Shown: positions 1-8,865, counted from the first letter of the stretch. The stretch: 64,000 nt of DNA from Candidatus Binatia bacterium (GCA_026004195.1 BPIQ01000003.1:372001-436000), one strand, 5' to 3'. The notes: generated from the sequence alone by a model not told the origin. Numbers and translations are program-made.

Positions 1-1644
1 GAAGAGGCAGAGGAGTGCGACGACGGGAACGACGCGGACGACGACGCCTGCCGGAACGATTGCCGCAGGGCGGAGTGCGAGGTGTTCCCGAGCACGTTCG
101 CCCTGATCCAGGCGGCCATTTTCGAGAAACGAGGCTGCACGAGCCAGGGCTGCCACGATTCGGCGAGCCGCCAGGGCGGCCTCGATCTCACCCGAGGGGC
201 GTCCTACGGGAACCTGCTTCGCATCCCCTCGCAGAGGGACCCGCGTATGGTCCGCCTGGAACCCGGAGCTCCCGACGAAAGCCTCCTCTACCTCAAGCTC
301 GCCGCCGCCACCATCCCCGAAAGTTACGACCCGGCGATCGGGGCTCCGATGCCCGTCGGGCTTCCTCCACTGCGCCGAAACGAGCTCGAAGCCGTGCGCA
401 TCTGGATTCGGGACGGCGCTCCCGAAACGGGAGTCGTCCAGGGCACGGGAGAACTCCTCGACGCTTGCCTCCCGCCGCCCGATCCCGTCGAGATTCCGCC
501 CCCACCGCCTCCCGCACCCGGGGAAGGCGTCCAGCTCCGCATGCCGAGATTCCTCGCACCCCCGCACAGCGAAACCGAGGTGTGCTTCGCTTCCTATTAC
601 GACTTCACCGAGAAAGTGCCTGCCCGCTTTCTCGACCCTACGGGCACGCGCTTCCGGTACAAGAGCGAGGTCATGACGCAGGATCCCCTGAGCCATCACC
701 TCGTGCGACAACCCTACACGGGCAGCTACGGCCCCCGTGACCCCGTCTGGGGGAAGTGGACCTGCAAGGGAGGCGAGCGCGACGGCGAGGAATGCGACCC
801 GCTCGACCTGGACTTTTGCGGCCCCGAAGGCACCTGTGGCAGCGAGCCTCGCCGCTCGGTCGCCTGTATCGGTTACGGTCCCCCGGACCACAACGCCGTC
901 GCGCAGCAGTCCTTCACGGGAATCGGGGAAACGCGAGGCCTCACGCGGTGGGCCCCCGGCGTCTACGACGAATTCCCGGTGCGCGGCATCGTGATCTGGA
1001 ATTCCCACAACTTCAACCTGAGCGACCGCCCCGGGAAGGTGGAAGCCTGGTCGAACTTCTACTTCGCGGAGCCCGAAGAGCAGCGGCATCGCGTCGAGCG
1101 GGTCACCGACGCGCGCTTCGTCTTCGTGATGAACGTGCCGCCTTTCGAGCAGCGGGAATACTGCGCCACCTACACCTTCCCCCGGGGCGTGCGCGTCTTC
1201 CAGGTATCCTCGCACACCCACAAAAGGGGGAAGCTCTTCCGGATCTGGAATCCGTCGGGAGAGCTCGTTTACCTGAACACCACCTACGAAGACCCCCTGC
1301 AGGTGAACTTCGACCCGCCTCTTCTTCTCGACGCCGAAGACCCCGCCGCACGCACGTTCCGGTACTGCGCCCTCTACGACAACGGTCTCACCGACCCCGG
1401 GGAGGTGAAGCGGCGCTCCACTTCCCCGCCGCCACCACCGCCCTTTCCCTTCGTACCCTGCACGGCCACGCACTGCGCCGAGGGTCGGGTCGGGGAGCCG
1501 TGCTCGGGGTCGACCGAGGAGGAAAGGAATCGGTCCTGCGATACGGCCCCGGGCGCGGGAGACGGACTCTGCGACGCCTGCGCCGTCACGGGAGGGGTGA
1601 CGACCGACGACGAAATGTTCGTTTTCCTCGCCGCTTACTACTGA
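1..1644 (+). CDS. Cys-rich/CX4CH plus type II copper monooxygenase-fold protein (5' partial)
   Basis: The reading frame is open from base 1, so the gene starts upstream of the window; an internal ATG at 82 is not the start. The first residues form a Myxococcus-type Cys-rich repeat (ECDDGN..DACRNDC). Then comes a heme-like CX4CH (CTSQGCH) and a C-terminal half with the copper ligand set of PHM/DBH-type monooxygenases: His-His (about 694-699), a His in WNSHNF, HTH in SSHTHKRG (about 1210), and a Met in DDEMF near the C terminus (about 1615). These match the CuH and CuM ligands of the family in order. It is closely similar to the next gene and is probably exported. Substrate unknown. The copper-fold call is from motif order alone. 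Confidence 0.6.
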   Translation, partial: EEAEECDDGNDADDDACRNDCRRAECEVFPSTFALIQAAIFEKRGCTSQGCHDSASRQGGLDLTRGASYGNLLRIPSQRDPRMVRLEPGAPDESLLYLKLAAATIPESYDPAIGAPMPVGLPPLRRNELEAVRIWIRDGAPETGVVQGTGELLDACLPPPDPVEIPPPPPPAPGEGVQLRMPRFLAPPHSETEVCFASYYDFTEKVPARFLDPTGTRFRYKSEVMTQDPLSHHLVRQPYTGSYGPRDPVWGKWTCKGGERDGEECDPLDLDFCGPEGTCGSEPRRSVACIGYGPPDHNAVAQQSFTGIGETRGLTRWAPGVYDEFPVRGIVIWNSHNFNLSDRPGKVEAWSNFYFAEPEEQRHRVERVTDARFVFVMNVPPFEQREYCATYTFPRGVRVFQVSSHTHKRGKLFRIWNPSGELVYLNTTYEDPLQVNFDPPLLLDAEDPAARTFRYCALYDNGLTDPGEVKRRSTSPPPPPPFPFVPCTATHCAEGRVGEPCSGSTEEERNRSCDTAPGAGDGLCDACAVTGGVTTDDEMFVFLAAYY

Positions 1645-1780
1645 GGCCCACGCCCCGCATCGCCCTCTCCGAGGGCAGCGGGAGTTGCTGCGGAGCTACC
1701 GAACAGGCGTGCTTTCGGGTCGTTGGCAGGCCCGAAAAGGCCGCTTGCCAGCTCCGAGGTCGACCCGTCCCCGGGGTGCG

Positions 1781-1817
1781 GGATATACAAAGCGCAGCTC
1801 CTGTGTTTTTTGTATCC
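1781..1817 (+). other. Imperfect inverted repeat before the second copper-fold gene
   Basis: GGATATACAAA (1781-1791) and TTTGTATCC (1809-1817) form an imperfect inverted repeat with a one-base bulge, 23 bases upstream of the ATG at 1840. The left arm contains TATACA, a fair -10 hexamer, with TCGACC 18 bases before it. It could be an operator, a 5' hairpin or chance. The rest of the 195-base gap shows nothing else. Confidence 0.25.
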
Positions 1818-1839
1818 AGGAGAAGCCGGGGGTAAGTCC

Positions 1840-4371
1840 ATGCGGGATTTTCGAGCGCTTTTTCTCGTTTTCGCGGCGGCCTCCCTTTTGGCTTCGCCGC
1901 CCCGAGTCGGAGCGCACGGGGATCCTCCGCCCCTCGAGTTTTACGGAAACTTCGAGAGTGCCGCGACCTGCCAGAGGCTCGTCTCCCGTGCGATGCGGGC
2001 CTGCTTCGATCGCGCCTCGAAGGTCGTACTCCGTTGCGCACACGCGGCGTTGGCCGGCATGCCCTGCGACCCCGACGAAGAAACCCGCCAGCTCGACCGG
2101 GCTGCGGAAAGAGCGCGGGCGGTCGTCCAGCGCGGCTGCACGGCCACGGAAATCTCCATCGTGGGCTACACGACACTCGCCGACGCGGCCGACGACATCG
2201 CTCGGACGTGCAAGGACGAAGCCGAAGCGCTGGCCTCCCTTCTCTACGGTCCCGCCATGTTCACGGGTTCTCCGGCTCCCGGCCCCACGCCGAGGGACCG
2301 GTGTTTGAACACGGCGGCGCGCTTCGCCTGGCGGGTCGCCCGGGCAGCCGTCCGCTACCGTTCGCGGGCGCTCGACCGCATCGCCTCGCAAGCGATGACC
2401 CCCGACGAGAAACGCGCGGCGCTCTCGGCCGAGGAAGCGCGCGTCCAACGACTCGAACAGGCCGGGATGGCGGCCGTCGAGCGGATGTGTACGCGCGAGG
2501 AGTTCGTCGGAGACTACGGGATGTCGCCCCTCGACTTCTTCGAGCGGTTGAGCGCCCGGGCCGACTGTGTCGTCGGGGCGAGCCACGTGCAGAGCGCGAT
2601 CACCTGTCCGCCTCCTGTCTGCGGCAACGCAGTCAAGGAGCGCGGCGAAGAGTGCGACGACGGCAACCGCAACGACGACGCCTGCACTGCCGAGTGTCGA
2701 AAGACCGACTGCCCCACCTTCGCGAACACGTTCGACCTCATCCAGGAAGCCATCTTCGAGAAGAAAGGCTGCACGTCGTTCGGCTGCCACGACGGCGTCG
2801 CACGCCAGGGCGGACTCGACCTCACCCGGGGGAATTCGTACCAGAACCTCGTCGGCGTGCCGTCCCAGCGCAATCCCGAGTACCCCCGCGTCCGTATCGG
2901 CGACCGGGACGGCAGCATGCTCTACTTGAAGCTCGCGGCCGCGACGCTGCCCGGGAGCGTCGACCCCGGGCTCGTCGGCAGCCCGATGCCCGTCGGGCTT
3001 CCGCCTCTGACCGCCGACGAGCTCGAAGCCGTGCGCCTCTGGATCCGTGACGGAGCGCCGAGGACGGGCGTGGTGGAAGGAACCGGAGACCTGCTCGACG
3101 CCTGCCTGCCCGAGGCCGACCCGATCCAGATCGAGCCGCCGGCGCCGCCACCCGAGGGCCAGGGCGTCCAACTTCGTATGCCTCCGAACCCCCTTCCCCC
3201 GCGGAGCGAAACGGAGGTGTGTTTCGCCTCCTATTACAACGTGAGGGACCTCGTCCCGGCCGAGGCCCTGGGCCCGGGGATTTGCGTCGGTGAGCGCATC
3301 GGTCGGCGTTGCGACGTCGGCGATCCGGGAGCCTGCGGCAGCGAGGGGCGCTGCGTCGAAACGTTCCGGGTGAAAAAGCGCACCGAAACCCAGGACCCCC
3401 TGAGCCACCACCTGATCGTGAACCTCTACCTGGGAAAATACGGGCTCGACCATCCATCGTGGGGAGCCTGGACCTGCAAAGGCGGGCGCTACGACGGGCA
3501 AACCTGCGACCCGACCGACCCTGCCTCGTGCGGGGTGGAAGGGGTCTGCGGGAGCGAGCCCAAGCGGAGCGTCGCCTGCATCGGATTCGGTCCACCCGAC
3601 TTCAACCAGCTCACGGCGCCTGCCATCGGAGGGACGCAGGAAAGCGTCGTCTCGACGAACTACCCGCACGGAGTCTACCAGGAGCTTCCCGTCGAGGGCG
3701 TCGTCGTGTGGAACTCCCACGCTTTCAACCTCACCGACCGCCCCGCGGCCGTCCGGGCCTGGATGGACCTTTTCTTCGCCGGCCCCGACGAACAGCTCTA
3801 TCCCGTGCAGGGAGGGCTCCTCGAAGTCGACCACATCTTCGACATGAGCCAGGGAGGAGGCGTGCCGCCTTTCGGCACGAAAGAGGTCTGCAACACCCTG
3901 ACCTTTCCCAAGGGGACGCGACTCTTCGAGTTGAGCTCGCATACCCACAAGCGCGGGAAACTCTTCCGTTACTGGAATCCCCAGGGCGAACTGATCTACC
4001 AGAGCACGCAGTACAACGACCCGGTACAGCTCGTCTTCGACCCGCCGCTCGCCCTGGACAGCGACGACCCGGCAGACCGGACGTTCCGCTACTGCGCGCT
4101 CTACGACAACGGAGCCACGAACCCGGCCGAGGTAAAGCGACGCTCGACCTCGCCCCTGCCACCGCCTCCGGCTCCGCCCGTTCCGTGCCATCCGACCCAC
4201 TGTGCCGAAGGCAGGATCGGAGCGCCGTGCGGGGGGCCGACGGATCACGCGACCTGCGACACGGAACCGGGTAAAGGCGACGGGATGTGCGACGCTTGCC
4301 CGCTCCTGGGCGGCTTTACGACGGAAGACGAAATGTTCTTGCCGATCGCCTTCTACTACGTGGTCGGCTGA
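1840..4371 (+). CDS. Exported CX4CH-domain / type II copper monooxygenase-fold protein
   Basis: 843 aa, second of two tandem paralogues. The ATG at 1840 gives a signal peptide (MRDFRALFLVFAAASLLAS) and follows AGGAG. An earlier in-frame ATG at 1723 gives no signal peptide. Residues about 25-260 are a Cys-containing helical region. A Myxococcus Cys-rich repeat (ECDDGN..DACTAEC) follows, then CTSFGCH (Cys311-X4-Cys316-His317), a variant c-type heme motif. The C-terminal half carries PHM/DBH-like copper ligands in order: His523-His524, His627, His701-X-His703, and Met832 in EDEMF beside the C terminus. Family members hydroxylate substrates with ascorbate and O2. The donor here may be the heme domain, which is inference. 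The substrate is not known. Confidence 0.65.
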   Translation: MRDFRALFLVFAAASLLASPPRVGAHGDPPPLEFYGNFESAATCQRLVSRAMRACFDRASKVVLRCAHAALAGMPCDPDEETRQLDRAAERARAVVQRGCTATEISIVGYTTLADAADDIARTCKDEAEALASLLYGPAMFTGSPAPGPTPRDRCLNTAARFAWRVARAAVRYRSRALDRIASQAMTPDEKRAALSAEEARVQRLEQAGMAAVERMCTREEFVGDYGMSPLDFFERLSARADCVVGASHVQSAITCPPPVCGNAVKERGEECDDGNRNDDACTAECRKTDCPTFANTFDLIQEAIFEKKGCTSFGCHDGVARQGGLDLTRGNSYQNLVGVPSQRNPEYPRVRIGDRDGSMLYLKLAAATLPGSVDPGLVGSPMPVGLPPLTADELEAVRLWIRDGAPRTGVVEGTGDLLDACLPEADPIQIEPPAPPPEGQGVQLRMPPNPLPPRSETEVCFASYYNVRDLVPAEALGPGICVGERIGRRCDVGDPGACGSEGRCVETFRVKKRTETQDPLSHHLIVNLYLGKYGLDHPSWGAWTCKGGRYDGQTCDPTDPASCGVEGVCGSEPKRSVACIGFGPPDFNQLTAPAIGGTQESVVSTNYPHGVYQELPVEGVVVWNSHAFNLTDRPAAVRAWMDLFFAGPDEQLYPVQGGLLEVDHIFDMSQGGGVPPFGTKEVCNTLTFPKGTRLFELSSHTHKRGKLFRYWNPQGELIYQSTQYNDPVQLVFDPPLALDSDDPADRTFRYCALYDNGATNPAEVKRRSTSPLPPPPAPPVPCHPTHCAEGRIGAPCGGPTDHATCDTEPGKGDGMCDACPLLGGFTTEDEMFLPIAFYYVVG

Positions 4372-4385
4372 GCGGGCGCTGCGGC

Positions 4386-4415
4386 TTGCCGCGAGAAGAC
4401 CGGGTCGAGTAGAGA
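4386..4415 (+). promoter_or_regulatory. Sigma70-like promoter for the small membrane protein gene
   Basis: TTGCCG, an 18-base spacer, then TAGAGA, ending 15 bases before the ATG at 4431. It fits the TTGNCN/TAGNNN pattern seen repeatedly in this window. Confidence 0.4.
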
Positions 4416-4430
4416 AAGGGCGGGGTCCCG

Positions 4431-4805
4431 ATGCTGGCCTGGCTTCTCCGCGCAACGGCGTTCGTGTGTCTCTTCTGGAGCGCGGCTCTCTTCGCGGGGC
4501 GCGATCTTTTCTCGGAAGCGGGTGGGGGTGGGCCTCTTTTCGAATTCGTGGCCAACGGTCTCGCAGCTTCGCAGTTCGCTTTCGCTTTCTTGGTCTGGCG
4601 GGCCGCCGGCGAGGCGACCCCCAACCGCACCGTCGTCTACGGCGTTCTCCTCCTCCTCGCCCTGAAAGTCGCCCTCGACCTCTACGCGCTTCTCGACGGG
4701 CTCGCGGGGACTCCGGCCGTGCTCGTCCTCGCGGATCTCGTGACGAGCCTGGCTCTCGTGACGGCGCTCGTGGAAGCCTTGCCGAGAGCGCTCCGGGGCC
4801 GCTGA
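4431..4805 (+). CDS. Four-helix small membrane protein, unknown function
   Basis: 124 aa. Four hydrophobic segments are visible: about residues 2-22, 42-64, 67-90 and 95-117, joined by short polar loops (for example AAGEATPNR). There is no signal peptide cleavage site and no recognised motif. It lies alone between the copper-fold pair and a bidirectional terminator. It resembles generic small integral membrane proteins, and I cannot assign a family. Confidence 0.6.
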   Translation: MLAWLLRATAFVCLFWSAALFAGRDLFSEAGGGGPLFEFVANGLAASQFAFAFLVWRAAGEATPNRTVVYGVLLLLALKVALDLYALLDGLAGTPAVLVLADLVTSLALVTALVEALPRALRGR

Positions 4806-4815
4806 GCAAAAAAAA

Positions 4816-4842
4816 CGGGGAGCCCGACCTTCGGGCCCCCCG
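4816..4842. terminator. Bidirectional intrinsic terminator
   Basis: CGGGGAGCCCGA pairs with TCGGGCCCCCCG around a 3-base loop, with one mismatch in 12 pairs. An A-run at 4808-4815 gives a U-tract for - strand transcripts; on the + side only CCCCTTCTTC follows. It separates two convergent genes (stop at 4805 and stop at 4870). Confidence 0.65.
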
Positions 4843-4869
4843 CCCCTTCTTCGCCGATTTTCTTCCCGA

Positions 4870-5208
4870 TCAAGCGGGCGGGCGGAAAAGGTTCTGCATC
4901 TTCATCGCCAGACCCATGTCGCCGGCGATCTTCAGCTTTCCGCTCATGAACGCCATCTGCCCGTTCAGCTTCCCCTGGATCATGTCGACGTAGTCCTGGG
5001 CTGCCATCGTCATGGTCATGTTGGGCGAGGCATGGCTTCCCTGGTGAACCGTGCAGGTCCCGTCCTTGATTTCCACGTACCAGTTTCCCCCTCCGTCACC
5101 CGTCAGGTTGAACTGGATCACGGCATTCATCCCTTTGGCCGCGTCCGGGTTCAAGCTGGAGGGCATCTGGTCGAAAATTTCTTTGACTGCCGCTGCCGTG
5201 TCTGCCAT
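4870..5208 (-). CDS. SCP2 sterol-binding domain protein
   Basis: 112 aa, the size of a single SCP2 domain. The order of features fits the family: an N-terminal helix (KEIFDQMPSSL), a beta strand with GNWYVEIKDGTCTVHQG, SPNMTMTM, then AAQDYVDMIQGKLNGQMAFMSGKLKIAGDMGLAMKMQNLF, which is the typical C-terminal helix and hydrophobic tail. SCP2 domains bind acyl-CoA or sterol-like lipids in a hydrophobic pocket. The start follows AAGGAGG with good spacing. Probably cytoplasmic. A role in lipid handling is inferred from the family alone. Confidence 0.85.
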   Translation of the reverse strand: MADTAAAVKEIFDQMPSSLNPDAAKGMNAVIQFNLTGDGGGNWYVEIKDGTCTVHQGSHASPNMTMTMAAQDYVDMIQGKLNGQMAFMSGKLKIAGDMGLAMKMQNLFRPPA

Positions 5209-5319
5209 CTCTCTCCTCCTTCTCGCGGGAGCGCTTCTCTCCTCCCGTTCGGTTGTAGGACACTGCCGGCCGCCCTGCCCCGCCCCCCGCGCCCGTTCCT
5301 CCGTGCGGCCGCGTCTCTT

Positions 5320-5925
5320 CTAGGGAAGCCGGGGCGAGTTGTCAATGCGGGCCACTCTCGGGGCGACCTCGAGCTGGTCCACCAGGACGACGCCCTCGGG
5401 AAGCCCGACGAGCGCCTTCTCTACCGCGGCGCGGGCCGCCGAATCCACGTTCCCTCGCAACCACACCCAACCGTCCCGAACGGAAACGTCGATGCGCTCC
5501 CCTGCGAGTTCCGGCAGCGCACGAAGGCGACGCTCGACCTCCCCGGCGATCTCTCCGTCGGAAAGCTTCGCTTCACCGAGCCCGAAACCCCAGCTGCCGA
5601 AGCGCAGGATCGCAGCCTGGCCCGGCGGTGGCGCGGGTGGGGTGGCGTCGGCGGACCAGGGTTCGTGGAGCAAGGCCCGGGGCATCAGGAAAACCGCGAA
5701 AAACGCCGCGGCCGCCGGCAGCCGAGTCCGCCGTCGCCGACCCCGGGAAGCCGCGCGGGGGCGCGGAGGAGTTCCGTCCCCGTGCTCGCGAAGAAGTCTC
5801 ACGCAGAGCTCGACCTCCGCGCGAAGCCTTTCCACTTCTCTTTCCAGACTCACGATCCGGTCTTCGTCGACCGCACGGATCCAGCGGCGGAGCAACCCTC
5901 CGAGCCCCCGAGTCCATTCAGCCAT
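5320..5925 (-). CDS. Membrane-anchored BON-domain protein
   Basis: 201 aa. The ATG at 5925 overlaps the end of the upstream L,D-transpeptidase gene by 8 bases, so this start is preferred over longer ORF versions. Residues about 18-45 look like a coiled coil (IVSLEREVERLRAEVELCVRLL). A basic stretch is followed by a hydrophobic segment (LPAAAAFFAVFLM), and the C-terminal 75 residues fit a BON domain: LSDGEIAGEVERRLRAL..DVSVRDGWVWLRGNV..AAVEKALVGLPEGVVLVDQL. BON domains bind lipid headgroups or envelope partners. The operon context points to an envelope role. Confidence 0.7.
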   Translation of the reverse strand: MAEWTRGLGGLLRRWIRAVDEDRIVSLEREVERLRAEVELCVRLLREHGDGTPPRPRAASRGRRRRTRLPAAAAFFAVFLMPRALLHEPWSADATPPAPPPGQAAILRFGSWGFGLGEAKLSDGEIAGEVERRLRALPELAGERIDVSVRDGWVWLRGNVDSAARAAVEKALVGLPEGVVLVDQLEVAPRVARIDNSPRLP

Positions 5926-7519
5926 CTCGTTCCCCTCCGGATTTTGCGGCGACGCCCGCGGCGACGTCGGGCTCGAAGCGGATGCGCCACACCCTGCCTT
6001 CGCGTTCCGTCCGGTGTCGCGCGCTCTCGCCGAGCGATACGACGATCCGCGTCCGCGGCCACTTGCGGCCGCTCGGAAGGATCGCGACCTCCTCGATCGG
6101 ACGGCCGTCTCCCGGCAAAACGAGCGGCGACCCTCCGGAGGGAAGACCTTCGATCTCGAAGTACGCTCGACGTGCGTATCCGGAGTGCAGCCCGCGCAAC
6201 CGCACCGGCCAGGAAGTCTCGATCTCGACGAACGCGACGTCGTCCTCCCGTCCGACACGCGCGCCGAGCAACTCCGCTCGGGCGCGGCCCCGAAGTTCTC
6301 GGAAGAGGGCCGACCAGCGGAGGGGCGGAATCGCCCGCACCACCTCTCGAAGAATCTCGCCGCCGTCCGCCGGGGCGTAGGTCACGACCGTACCGTCGTC
6401 CGTGCGCTCCATGGTGGCCGTGAATCCGGGGAACTCGACCACGGCGACGAGCGAGCGCGCCGAGTCCGAAAGGAAGCGGGACGCGCGGCCCTCCCAGCGA
6501 TCGGCGGGAACGAAACCCACTCGTTCCGCCACCACCACGGGGGTGCCGCCGGGTTCGAGTCTCTCGGCGAGTTCGAGAAGGTCGGAGTTCCGCAGGACGA
6601 TGCACCCCCTCGTTTCCCGCGCCCACGACGCTTGCGCGAGCCGATCCGTCCCGTGGATCCAGATGCCGTGGCCGGTCCTCCCTTCGCGTCGATCCCAAGC
6701 GTTCGGGTAGTTCAGCGGGAGGGCGAAATCCCCGTAGAACTCCGCCAACCTGTTCCCCGGGAGAAAATCCGTGATCAGGTAGACTCCGTCGGGAGTTTTT
6801 CCGTCGCCTTCGAGTTTTTTCGCCCCTACACCTCGTCCCGTGGAACAGGGGAACACCTCCTCGAGCACCAGGCGGTCCCCCACCTTGCGGTAAAGCCGCA
6901 AGGTCTGCGCGCTCTTCTCCACCACGACCACCCGATCTCCCGCGGGTCCCAGGTAGACGGGCGGCAACCAGCCGACCATCTCTTGTCCGTCGCCGAGTTC
7001 GGCGCCGAGTTCGATGAACCGATCCGCTTCGGGTGCGATCTCGCGCACCGCCGCGAGGGCGCGCAACCGGTCCTCGAGATCCCTCCTCGGGTCGGCGGCC
7101 CAGATCGCCTTGCGGTATTCGAACCAGGCCTGAGCGAGACGGAAGTCCCCGAGGAGAACCCTTGCTTCCGGATCGGCACCGGCAGCCCGCTCGAGCGCCG
7201 CGACCGCGCGAGCTTCGTCGCCCCGCAGGGCCGCGAGGATTCCCACCAGCCGCCGGAACTGCGGGGCGTCCGGGGCCAGTCGAACGGCTTCCTGCGCGGC
7301 CTCGAGGGCACGCGCGACCTCCCCGCGGCGGAGGAGCCAGGTCGCCAGATCGGCGAAAACCTGCGGGTCCGTGGGGTGCGACCGAAGCCGTGCGAGAAGC
7401 CGTTCCTTTTCCGCCACGGGTTCTCCGGCGTGGCAGGCGGCCGACACGGCGACGAGAAAAAGGGCGACCCAGAAAAGGACGAGACCGTGCGAGCCCCGAC
7501 GCTCCCTCCCGGGCCTCAT
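5918..7519 (-). CDS. L,D-transpeptidase (YkuD fold) with N-terminal TPR region
   Basis: 533 aa. The ATG at 7519 overlaps the preceding stop (ATGA). A hydrophobic signal (LVLFWVALFLVAVSAACHAG) is followed by TPR-like repeats (residues about 35-130: ADLATWLLRRGEVARALEAAQEAVRL). The catalytic domain has VVVVEKSAQTLRLY, TPDGVYLITDF, HGIWIHGT and the nucleophile motif ETRGCIVL, i.e. His then T-R-G-Cys, as in YkuD enzymes. These make 3-3 crosslinks or attach proteins to peptidoglycan. The last 170 residues form an extra domain I do not recognise. Acts in the periplasm. Confidence 0.85.
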   Translation of the reverse strand: MRPGRERRGSHGLVLFWVALFLVAVSAACHAGEPVAEKERLLARLRSHPTDPQVFADLATWLLRRGEVARALEAAQEAVRLAPDAPQFRRLVGILAALRGDEARAVAALERAAGADPEARVLLGDFRLAQAWFEYRKAIWAADPRRDLEDRLRALAAVREIAPEADRFIELGAELGDGQEMVGWLPPVYLGPAGDRVVVVEKSAQTLRLYRKVGDRLVLEEVFPCSTGRGVGAKKLEGDGKTPDGVYLITDFLPGNRLAEFYGDFALPLNYPNAWDRREGRTGHGIWIHGTDRLAQASWARETRGCIVLRNSDLLELAERLEPGGTPVVVAERVGFVPADRWEGRASRFLSDSARSLVAVVEFPGFTATMERTDDGTVVTYAPADGGEILREVVRAIPPLRWSALFRELRGRARAELLGARVGREDDVAFVEIETSWPVRLRGLHSGYARRAYFEIEGLPSGGSPLVLPGDGRPIEEVAILPSGRKWPRTRIVVSLGESARHRTEREGRVWRIRFEPDVAAGVAAKSGGERDG

Positions 7520-8349
7520 TCTTCCGGCTCTCCGGCTCGCGCTCGCTGGAGTTTTCGATAGGCGAGAAAATGCCTGCGGGCCTCCGAGCGCTTCCCGTTG
7601 CGTTCGTAGAGCAAAGCCAGGTTGTAGTGGGCGTCGGCAAGTCGGGGATCGCGCCGCAGAGCGTTCCGGTACATCCGGATGGCTTCGAGCGGCCGTCCCA
7701 GGTCCTCCAGGACGACCCCGAGGTTGAAAGCCGCAATCGGGTCCAGGGGATCGAGTCTCATGGCCCGCGCGTAGTGCTCCCGAGCGGCTTCGCATTCTCC
7801 GCGCAGGTGCAAGAGCCGTCCCAGATTGATATGGGCCTCCGCCATCCCGGGCGCATGCCGGAGCGCGAGACGGTAGGCCTCGATGGCGCGCTCGACCGAC
7901 ACGCTCTCCTGCTCGACGCCGATGTTGTACCATTCGCGGCCCGTCAAAGGGCGGTCTCCCGGAGAGAAGAAAATCACGCGGGCAGGCTCCCTCTGTCCGG
8001 TCGCGAAGTCGAACAGGAGCTGGCCGTCTTCGACACGCCACCGCCGCCGGCGAGCCAGGGCGAGAATCGCCTTGCCCTCTCGAACGAGCGACACTCCGGG
8101 CGGCTCCACACCCGCACGGCGGAGCGTCACGAACGCGCGGCGAATCCTCTGCCACGGGAGGCCCGCGTCGCGCAGGCGCTTGGCGGCGCGAAGGACCAGG
8201 AGATCGTGGAAGGAGTACCGGTAGGTACGCAGGGTCCTCCGGACACCCCGCAGGATTCCCCAGCGCGCGTAGAGCCGAACCTGCGTAGGAGTGAGACCCG
8301 TGAGCCGCGCCACTTCCCGGGTCGTGTACCCCCCGACCAACTCCGCCAT
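7516..8349 (-). CDS. MerR-type HTH plus TPR fusion regulator
   Basis: 277 aa from the ATG at 8349, which follows GCAGGAGGGG; a longer start at 8394 would lie inside the promoter. Residues 5-75 are a MerR-like winged helix (YTTREVARLTGLTPTQVRLYARWGIL..FHDLLVLRAAKRLRDAGL). A linker of about 75 residues follows, then three to four TPR units (NIGVEQESVSVERAIEAY, INLGRLLHLRGECEAAREHY, FNLGVVLEDLGRPLEAI). No metal-binding Cys pair of classical MerR sensors is visible. It is first in the operon with the L,D-transpeptidase and BON genes, so it may sense a protein or wall-derived partner through the TPRs. That role is inference. Confidence 0.75.
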   Translation of the reverse strand: MAELVGGYTTREVARLTGLTPTQVRLYARWGILRGVRRTLRTYRYSFHDLLVLRAAKRLRDAGLPWQRIRRAFVTLRRAGVEPPGVSLVREGKAILALARRRRWRVEDGQLLFDFATGQREPARVIFFSPGDRPLTGREWYNIGVEQESVSVERAIEAYRLALRHAPGMAEAHINLGRLLHLRGECEAAREHYARAMRLDPLDPIAAFNLGVVLEDLGRPLEAIRMYRNALRRDPRLADAHYNLALLYERNGKRSEARRHFLAYRKLQRARAGEPEE

Positions 8350-8382
8350 CGCCTCCACCCCTCCTGCAACGGGCGTGGCCCT

Positions 8383-8410
8383 TTTATACTGCACGCGCCC
8401 GAATTTGCAA
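8383..8410 (-). promoter_or_regulatory. Sigma70-like promoter of the MerR/TPR - L,D-transpeptidase - BON operon
   Basis: On the - strand: TTGCAA (8410-8405), a 16-base spacer, TATAAA (8388-8383). The predicted transcription start is about 25 bases before the ATG at 8349, leaving room for the GGAGG site. Confidence 0.6.
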
Positions 8411-8430
8411 CGGAGCGAAGAACGCTCCGC

Positions 8431-8709
8431 TCAGCGCTTGAGCACGACGAAGTGGCGGCGAAGCTCCGCTACCTGATCCTGGACCGACTCGAAACGGCGC
8501 GACCGGTAGAGAACGTCGAAGAGCTCGCCGTCGCTCGCCTCCCTTTTCTGCTCGAGCCGGGCGAGCACGTTCACGATCTCGTGGATCACCCGCGGGATTT
8601 CCCGCTGGGGGATCACGAGATCTCCACGACCCAACGACCCGCTGAAATTCGACGCGTAGGGACGCAGGACGTGCAGGATCGAGTCCGTCACTTCCCGCTC
8701 GCTGGCCAT
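8431..8709 (-). CDS. Small conserved-looking protein, unknown function
   Basis: 92 aa, ATG at 8709 preceded by AAGGAG at good spacing. It is hydrophilic and largely helical: IPRVIHEIVNVLARLEQKREASDGELFDVLYRSRRFESVQDQVAELRRHFVVL. No membrane segment, Cys or recognised motif. It stops about 80 bases before the operon promoter on the same strand. The strong ribosome site and clean codon use support a real gene. No function assigned. Confidence 0.55.
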   Translation of the reverse strand: MASEREVTDSILHVLRPYASNFSGSLGRGDLVIPQREIPRVIHEIVNVLARLEQKREASDGELFDVLYRSRRFESVQDQVAELRRHFVVLKR

Positions 8710-8818
8710 CGAGTCGCTCCTTCGCGAACCTTCACGTTTCGCAGGATACCACAGCGAGGGCGCGGGCAAAACGTCCCGGGGCTCGCGCGAGCCGGGTTTC
8801 CCCGCGGTGCAGGGCGAG

Positions 8819-8847
8819 TTGCCGCGTTCCTGCCAGCGTGCTAGTCG
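8819..8847 (+). promoter_or_regulatory. Promoter of the ferredoxin fusion gene
   Basis: TTGCCG, 17-base spacer, TAGTCG, then 18 bases to the ATG at 8866 containing GAGGA as ribosome site. Confidence 0.45.
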
Positions 8848-8865
8848 CTCGGACGAGGACGAACC

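Noticed and set aside
1696-4809. 1,037-codon - strand ORF opposite the second copper-fold gene
   Set aside because: Low-complexity Arg-rich shadow of a clear + strand gene.
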